Below are positions 7,401-10,665 of a DNA stretch of 10,665 bases, in pieces. The translations under genes and the position numbers were made by a program. The notes beneath the pieces were generated by a model. That model was not told the origin of the DNA. It ran no database searches and saw only the letters and a program-made list of their open reading frames with translations. The stretch is from Coemansia sp. RSA 1804 (Eukaryota; Kickxellomycota; Kickxellomycetes; Kickxellales; Kickxellaceae). Within the stretch, counting starts at the first letter, position 1, and each line of letters starts with the position of its first letter. The stretch covers positions 1 through 10,665 of the forward strand of contig JANBTH010000848.1 in NCBI GenBank assembly GCA_027578815.1. Reading direction: 5' to 3'.

Positions 7401-9880
7401 GCAGTCAAAAGTGATGACTTTCCACTCCCTGTGGGTCCAGCAACAATAGATAGCCCTCCAAGTGGGAATTTCACATCAATATCTCTTAGCGAAAATCTCA
7501 TGATATCATTTTGGTTTGCAATCCGGGTGGCTGAGGATCTGAGAGACAGTGTGGTCTGTCTCCGGGGTATCTTTGCCATAAGAGGAGTGTTTTCCATTGG
7601 CTGAGTATTGACGGTGGAGTTTATCCTTCGAAGCTCATTGTAACCATCAGAGTTGTTGGCGCTTTCAACGATCTTTGGGCTATCAGAGGTGGTCCATTCC
7701 AAATCGGCACAGCTAAATCCTAGTTCGTTGTTAAACACCTGTGTAGGGGTGCGTTTCTCAAGATCCTGGATCTGAGGCTGCTCCAAATAAGAGTCAATGC
7801 GCGAAATGGAGACATATCCACCAATAGCAACATTTATATACTTGGGCAGCCGCTTTATCGCACCGCTGACCATCTGGAAAACAACGATAGACGTGAAGGC
7901 AATTTCAGCATTCAGCGTGTTGCCAAACACAACAACGTATGATGTGAACATGATAACCAGGATGATGATTGGGTTCAAATACGCGCTTACGCTGATACTC
8001 GTAACCCAAATAAACACCTTCCATGCGTAGCTCAGCTGCTTCTCGCGGTGTTTGTCCACCTTTTCAAGAAAACGTGTCTCCCATCCAAACAGCTTGACCA
8101 CCTTGATGCCGTGTAATACCTCAGAAATTGTTGCAATCCGCTTGTCGCTAGCTGCACTTTGCATTGCTTTGTATTTTCTGCTCTGCGCAAACAGCATCTT
8201 TGAGACAGGCGCAGACAGTATAGTAACTATCAATCCGATCAACGCAGAGGTCCCTAGGAGCTTATACATGTACCATATACCGATTGCCAGTAGAAATGGA
8301 GGTGTGTATATGTTGTCTACAAATGAAACAACATCGATAACTGTCTGAAAGTCGGCGGTAAGTATGTTCATCACTTTGCCGTCAGTTGCAGCAGAGCTTT
8401 CTTTCTTGGATTTACTCTTCTTATCTTTATCCGGAACGCCCTTTCCACGACGGCGTAATGTCTTGGCAGTAAGCTCTGCCACAAGCAGACCTTTTAGCCG
8501 AATACAAAGCTGCCGACCAATCCATAGGGATTGGTTGAATAGAAAGGCCGAAAGTAGGGTGGAAAAAAACAGTCCAAGCACGTCAAGATATCTGCCACGA
8601 ACATTTTGCAGTGATAATCCTTGCTGCGAAAACTCAATTGAGCGAAGAATGCGCTGAAGAAAGAATGGACTCGCATATCTCAGTAAACTACGAGTAATAA
8701 TAAGCACAAACTGAATAATCAGCTCTGGCGCGTACGTCAATGACAGTGATGCGAGCAGCGAGCGACCTGGCTTCCGATAGCGCAAATAGCGACTCCAATT
8801 AGGAATTGGCATATCCACGGGTCTTAGGGAGTACAGGTCTGAATAGTTAAGAGCACGTATAGTTCCTCTCTTGAGAAGTTCACCCGACCAGGAAAATGTC
8901 AGCGTGTCAAACCACGAAGAGTTTTGCTCTGGCGTGTCAACAAGCTCGCATTCCTTTTGGTCGCTCATATGCGCAAGAGGGGTTGAATCATCGTACAAGA
9001 CATTGTTATCGCCCTCGGCTAATGAAGTGTAGGATATGTCCAAAGGTCCTCTTTGTGTGTTTTCAAGAGAGCGGTAAAAAATAGGACGCCATTGCGCCAT
9101 AGAAAACAGGAGTAGTATTGCCAGGCTAATGATTGTGGTAAGGGCCAGAAGGCTGGAGCGAGCAGAGGCATCTGCCCCAATAATGGGGGCATTGGCGTTG
9201 GTGTCCGTGAAAAAGGAAAAATAGACTTCACACAAGCCAGAGGTAAGTTGTAGGCCAACAGCAACTGGAAGAACTGAAGGAAACAGGCCAGCATATGTCA
9301 TACGGTTGCTGCGCCAAAGCAAAATCAAGCAGATAAACGAAAACAGAAAAACTACTGCTGAAAGCTGTGCCATTGCGGAAGAATACAGATAATCTTTTGA
9401 GCCGTTCACTTTTGTAACTTCTGAGCTGAGATTCCAGATGAAAAACAGCGCAGTCTGAATGGCAAGCAGAATAACAGTGCATGTTCCAATGCGTAGTCTG
9501 TTGTCTACAACAATGGTGTGACCAGGAGGACGACGTACTGGAACGAGCATGCTTCCAACCGATAGACGAGAGAAAGGAGAGCTACCATCGCTGGTAAATC
9601 TACTTTCACTTTTGACAGAAAGCACAAGACAAAGACAGAAAGAAAATGCAGAAACACATCCAAAGAGTAAAAGAAAGGCTGGCCACAGAAAGCCGGTACG
9701 GAAGCAGTCATTATTTAGAGAAAAATCCCAGTTAGACCCTGAGCCACAGAGCGCTGTGTTATCATCTAAACTGACGCTTGAAAGATGGTAAAACGCTCTG
9801 TACAGACAGTATACTGACACAGAGCCGAATGCTGATGCTGAAATGGCTGCCTTTGGCGACTGAAGTATCAGCGGCAACAT
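4484..9880 (-). CDS. ABCC (MRP-like) full-size ABC transporter, copy A, complete
   Basis: Complete 1798-residue ATP-driven transporter of the MRP family, expected in the vacuolar or plasma membrane and likely to move organic anions or conjugates. Order: TMD0 with about five membrane segments (roughly 64-89, 130-150, 168-190, 198-221, 243-263); L0 linker; TMD1 (about 373-700); NBD1 (about 722-1025); acidic linker; TMD2 (about 1137-1490); NBD2 (about 1515-1785). NBD1: A-loop W729, Walker A GPTGSGKS (815-822), LSGGQ (932-936), Walker B D956 with D957 instead of catalytic Glu, H992. NBD2: Walker A GRTGAGKST (1544-1552), signature LSSGQ (1675-1679), Walker B D1699 with catalytic E1700, H1732. Only the NBD2 Walker / NBD1 signature site is therefore expected to be fully hydrolytic, as in other ABCC proteins. 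It is about 250-300 residues longer than a typical MRP1-type protein because of inserts near 478-500, 730-790, 1165-1227 and 1626-1670. No introns are visible. The ATG has C at -3, a weak context, but no earlier in-frame start exists. Substrate unknown. Confidence 0.96.
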   Translation of the reverse strand: MLPLILQSPKAAISASAFGSVSVYCLYRAFYHLSSVSLDDNTALCGSGSNWDFSLNNDCFRTGFLWPAFLLLFGCVSAFSFCLCLVLSVKSESRFTSDGSSPFSRLSVGSMLVPVRRPPGHTIVVDNRLRIGTCTVILLAIQTALFFIWNLSSEVTKVNGSKDYLYSSAMAQLSAVVFLFSFICLILLWRSNRMTYAGLFPSVLPVAVGLQLTSGLCEVYFSFFTDTNANAPIIGADASARSSLLALTTIISLAILLLFSMAQWRPIFYRSLENTQRGPLDISYTSLAEGDNNVLYDDSTPLAHMSDQKECELVDTPEQNSSWFDTLTFSWSGELLKRGTIRALNYSDLYSLRPVDMPIPNWSRYLRYRKPGRSLLASLSLTYAPELIIQFVLIITRSLLRYASPFFLQRILRSIEFSQQGLSLQNVRGRYLDVLGLFFSTLLSAFLFNQSLWIGRQLCIRLKGLLVAELTAKTLRRRGKGVPDKDKKSKSKKESSAATDGKVMNILTADFQTVIDVVSFVDNIYTPPFLLAIGIWYMYKLLGTSALIGLIVTILSAPVSKMLFAQSRKYKAMQSAASDKRIATISEVLHGIKVVKLFGWETRFLEKVDKHREKQLSYAWKVFIWVTSISVSAYLNPIIILVIMFTSYVVVFGNTLNAEIAFTSIVVFQMVSGAIKRLPKYINVAIGGYVSISRIDSYLEQPQIQDLEKRTPTQVFNNELGFSCADLEWTTSDSPKIVESANNSDGYNELRRINSTVNTQPMENTPLMAKIPRRQTTLSLRSSATRIANQNDIMRFSLRDIDVKFPLGGLSIVAGPTGSGKSSLLTALVGEMTLVRGRVLLPTIHPNVLAENNTKYRNVIELSNEGTTIHDIAYVAQEAWLRNATIRENILFGEPYDRERYEEVLRVCALKPDLRVLVAGDRTEVGEHGIILSGGQKQRISLARAVYSSRRILLIDDCLSAVDAHTAKHILVECLAGNTKLTHGRTRVLVTHHVAMCLPYAQYIVMINEGRIRLKGTPSELKNKSALSLALMESLSNANALKSNNQDDGCDSGPSTENNMLLSPTKRKNMKFLDAVNDRKPEDEYNNEHLRRLAEIQGINPNSDLSVLQGILVKEEEREEGHVKYEVWETFIRTSGGKMLWAYLILVLVIDEAITALRSYWIKLWVGSADSAASGLGLLSNGSFFFMSSSTPAYPLGSTAQLLLHPQQIPGPHGDVTANSKFISGHHSSLFWLGIYTVLGFISVAWLVLLRYSMFTGRITMARKLHRQLIGKVIHAVPRFHETTPVGRTINRFSRDMDIIDNKALDDIMDWFSKIVSVLAIYFIISAAIPTFAIAAIITTCVFAVIAFYYLNTSRELKRLESNSMSPLLSLFGEIIQGATTIRAFGVKHHYIKEAINRISAHNRPFYGVWSANRWLHVRINVAGAMVAAIAATFILLNLDWINAGMAGFILSYAITFSEEMIAVVRDYSDNEMNINAIERIRQYQNIEQDADLKANHENKPPAAWPSKGDVQIEDLVVEYVPGVPVLRGISLSVKHGENVGVVGRTGAGKSTISLALMRFIEASKGRIVMDGVDISKIGLEDLRRNVTIIPQDPVLFNGTIRFNLDPFDEHPDELLWDALRRTHLAREDDTQPNSSATSVIEIASSIDSNEHGVERMAGIFTSLDTKIKENGKSLSSGQRQLMALARALVRRSKVIIMDEATASVDFDTDNRIQRAIHGPEFANSTLFCIAHRLRTIVDYDKVLVLENGKVAEFDTPHNLLQNKSGIFWSMCKESGEYKHLAGLAASRNNSTNGLFSH
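6324..6331. repeat. A8 homopolymer inside copy A
   Basis: Eight A residues on the plus strand (T8 in the coding sense) encode part of a Phe-Phe-Phe run just after the sequon NGS (N1181-S1183), in the copy-specific TMD2 loop. It is the longest single-base run I noticed in either coding region, and a possible slippage or sequencing-error site. The reading frame is intact on both sides here. Confidence 0.85.
6818..7234 (-). repeat. Conserved NBD1 block of copy A, paralogous to 843-1259
   Basis: The partner of the copy-B block: the same 139-residue length, from NATIREN to GTPSEL, with no gaps. Flanking segments (the insert before Walker A and the linker after NBD1) diverge sharply, so this is a conserved functional core rather than a recent nucleotide repeat. 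Confidence 0.9.
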
Positions 9881-9981
9881 GGGACTGGTACCAGTAGCGT
9901 ATTTGAGATGGATTTTAACTGTAAAAACACTCCAGTAATTGAAGAAATGCGCTCTTCCGATTCGAAAACTACAAAAAGGGG

Positions 9982-9987
9982 TTTATA
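9982..9987 (-). promoter_or_regulatory. Candidate TATA box for copy A
   Basis: TATAAA on the minus strand, inside the palindrome TTTATAAA (9982-9989), about 100 nt upstream of the copy-A ATG. No ATG occurs on the minus strand between this site and the start codon, so a transcript starting 30-60 nt downstream would give a short leader without upstream ORFs. A pentamer AGGGG lies beside it on the plus strand (9977-9981); it resembles the yeast stress-response element, but I do not claim a function. Confidence 0.45.
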
Positions 9988-10420
9988 AAGTAAAGGTTTG
10001 ATTTGTTAGCGGTGATGTAGAAGAGTCACTTGGGTGCGTTGTCAAGATAGCTGCAGCGTGCTAAACTAGCCTTTTAAAAAATCAAGTTAGATGTGCTGAT
10101 ACGCAATGAACAATTTGATAAACACAAACATATAACCTATTAACAGAGTGGGTGTTACGCATATGTGAAGAACCTCATAACACTATACGATTTAAAAGAT
10201 GTAGCAGAAAATAAAAAAATGGATTTATAGTTCAGATATCTTACCTTTTTGAAACTAGAGAAACCCAGGAATAGAGAGAGAACACTGTAATATGCAAGCT
10301 TTTAAGAAAAGAAAATGAGTTTGAAAAGAGCGAGTCATAAGACAAGAGAGCTTTAAAGGAGCAGGCATTCCATTTTTCCCTTTTATGGCCGAATTTCATT
10401 TCCCTATTAATATTGCTGCC

Positions 10421-10441
10421 CCAATATTTTCCGCATATAAA
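10421..10441 (+). promoter_or_regulatory. Candidate plus-strand promoter (CCAAT and TATA motifs), possible divergent gene
   Basis: CCAAT at 10421-10425 is followed closely by TATAAA at 10436-10441, both on the plus strand. This pairing would drive transcription rightward, away from copy A, perhaps toward a gene beginning at or beyond the right edge. The 10-nt spacing is tighter than in most CCAAT/TATA promoters and the region is AT-rich, so chance is possible. Confidence 0.3.
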
Positions 10442-10665
10442 TTTTTCAGCGGGAAAAAGAAGCATCCGAGATTGGATTCAGAAAGAGAAAATCCACCTTA
10501 AAGCCCCATTTCAACTGTTCCGACGTAACCGGAAGTGTATATTCGAATTAGCCTACAGTCTCCTTCCATTTCAAAGAATTAGATAGATTCAATTAATCTT
10601 TCAATATCTCGATTTTAATATAACACTGCAAATAAAAGTACACTTTTGATGAGAACAGAGAATGT

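Larger units (their letters stand above)
9881..10665. other. Non-coding upstream region of copy A
   Basis: 785 bp, AT-rich, with no convincing coding sequence. The minus-strand open frame at 10241-10465 has no domain, no paralogue in the window and composition typical of AT-rich DNA. The part nearest copy A (about 9881-10000) should hold its core promoter. The far part (about 10380-10665) carries CCAAT and TATA motifs facing the plus strand. An ATG at 10649-10651 is open to the edge for only five codons, too short to call a gene. No tRNA, terminator hairpin or mobile-element end was recognised. Confidence 0.6.

Noticed and set aside
10241..10465. 74-codon minus-strand ORF upstream of copy A
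   Set aside because: It lies in AT-rich non-coding DNA with no recognisable features, and it overlaps the putative plus-strand TATA/CCAAT motifs.
10631..10636. AATAAA on the plus strand near the right edge
   Set aside because: No plus-strand gene precedes it, so it is probably a chance hexamer in AT-rich DNA.

Overview
The window looks like nuclear DNA of an intron-poor fungus. It carries two very large eukaryote-type ABCC (MRP-like) transporter genes, with no bacterial operon signals, and AT-rich intergenic DNA holding TATA, CCAAT and AATAAA-type elements. An uninterrupted 5.4-kb transporter reading frame, with a second one open for at least 3.9 kb, points to a lineage with few introns. An early-diverging group such as Kickxellomycotina (Coemansia-like) is my best guess, from protein flavour and gene structure only. 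It is an inference, not an identification.

Layout: both genes are on the minus strand, head to tail. In transcription order, a promoter region (10665 to 9881) is followed by an intact 1798-residue ABCC transporter (9880 to 4484, 'copy A'). A 533-bp AT-rich spacer (4483 to 3951) follows, with a probable poly(A) signal for copy A and the promoter of the next gene. Then comes a second ABCC transporter ('copy B'), which starts at 3950 and runs off the left edge after about 1316 codons, inside its second membrane domain. At the right end, CCAAT and TATA motifs facing the plus strand hint at a divergently transcribed gene beyond the window.

The two genes are tandem paralogues with the same architecture: TMD0, L0 linker, TMD1, NBD1, linker, TMD2, and NBD2 (seen only in copy A). 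Identity is about 81% over a gap-free 139-residue stretch of NBD1 but clearly lower in TMD0 and the linkers. Both have a charged insert in TMD1 and a long insert between the NBD1 A-loop and Walker A, features that recall the fungal Ybt1/Vmr1/Nft1-type branch of ABCC. The likely role is ATP-driven export or vacuolar sequestration of organic anions, glutathione conjugates or bile-acid-like compounds; the substrate cannot be read from sequence.

I see no RNA genes, mobile elements, CRISPR arrays or clearly novel multi-gene system. The interest lies in how the duplicated transporters differ: a copy-A-specific extracellular loop, divergent NBD inserts, and a start-overlapping upstream ORF on copy B.
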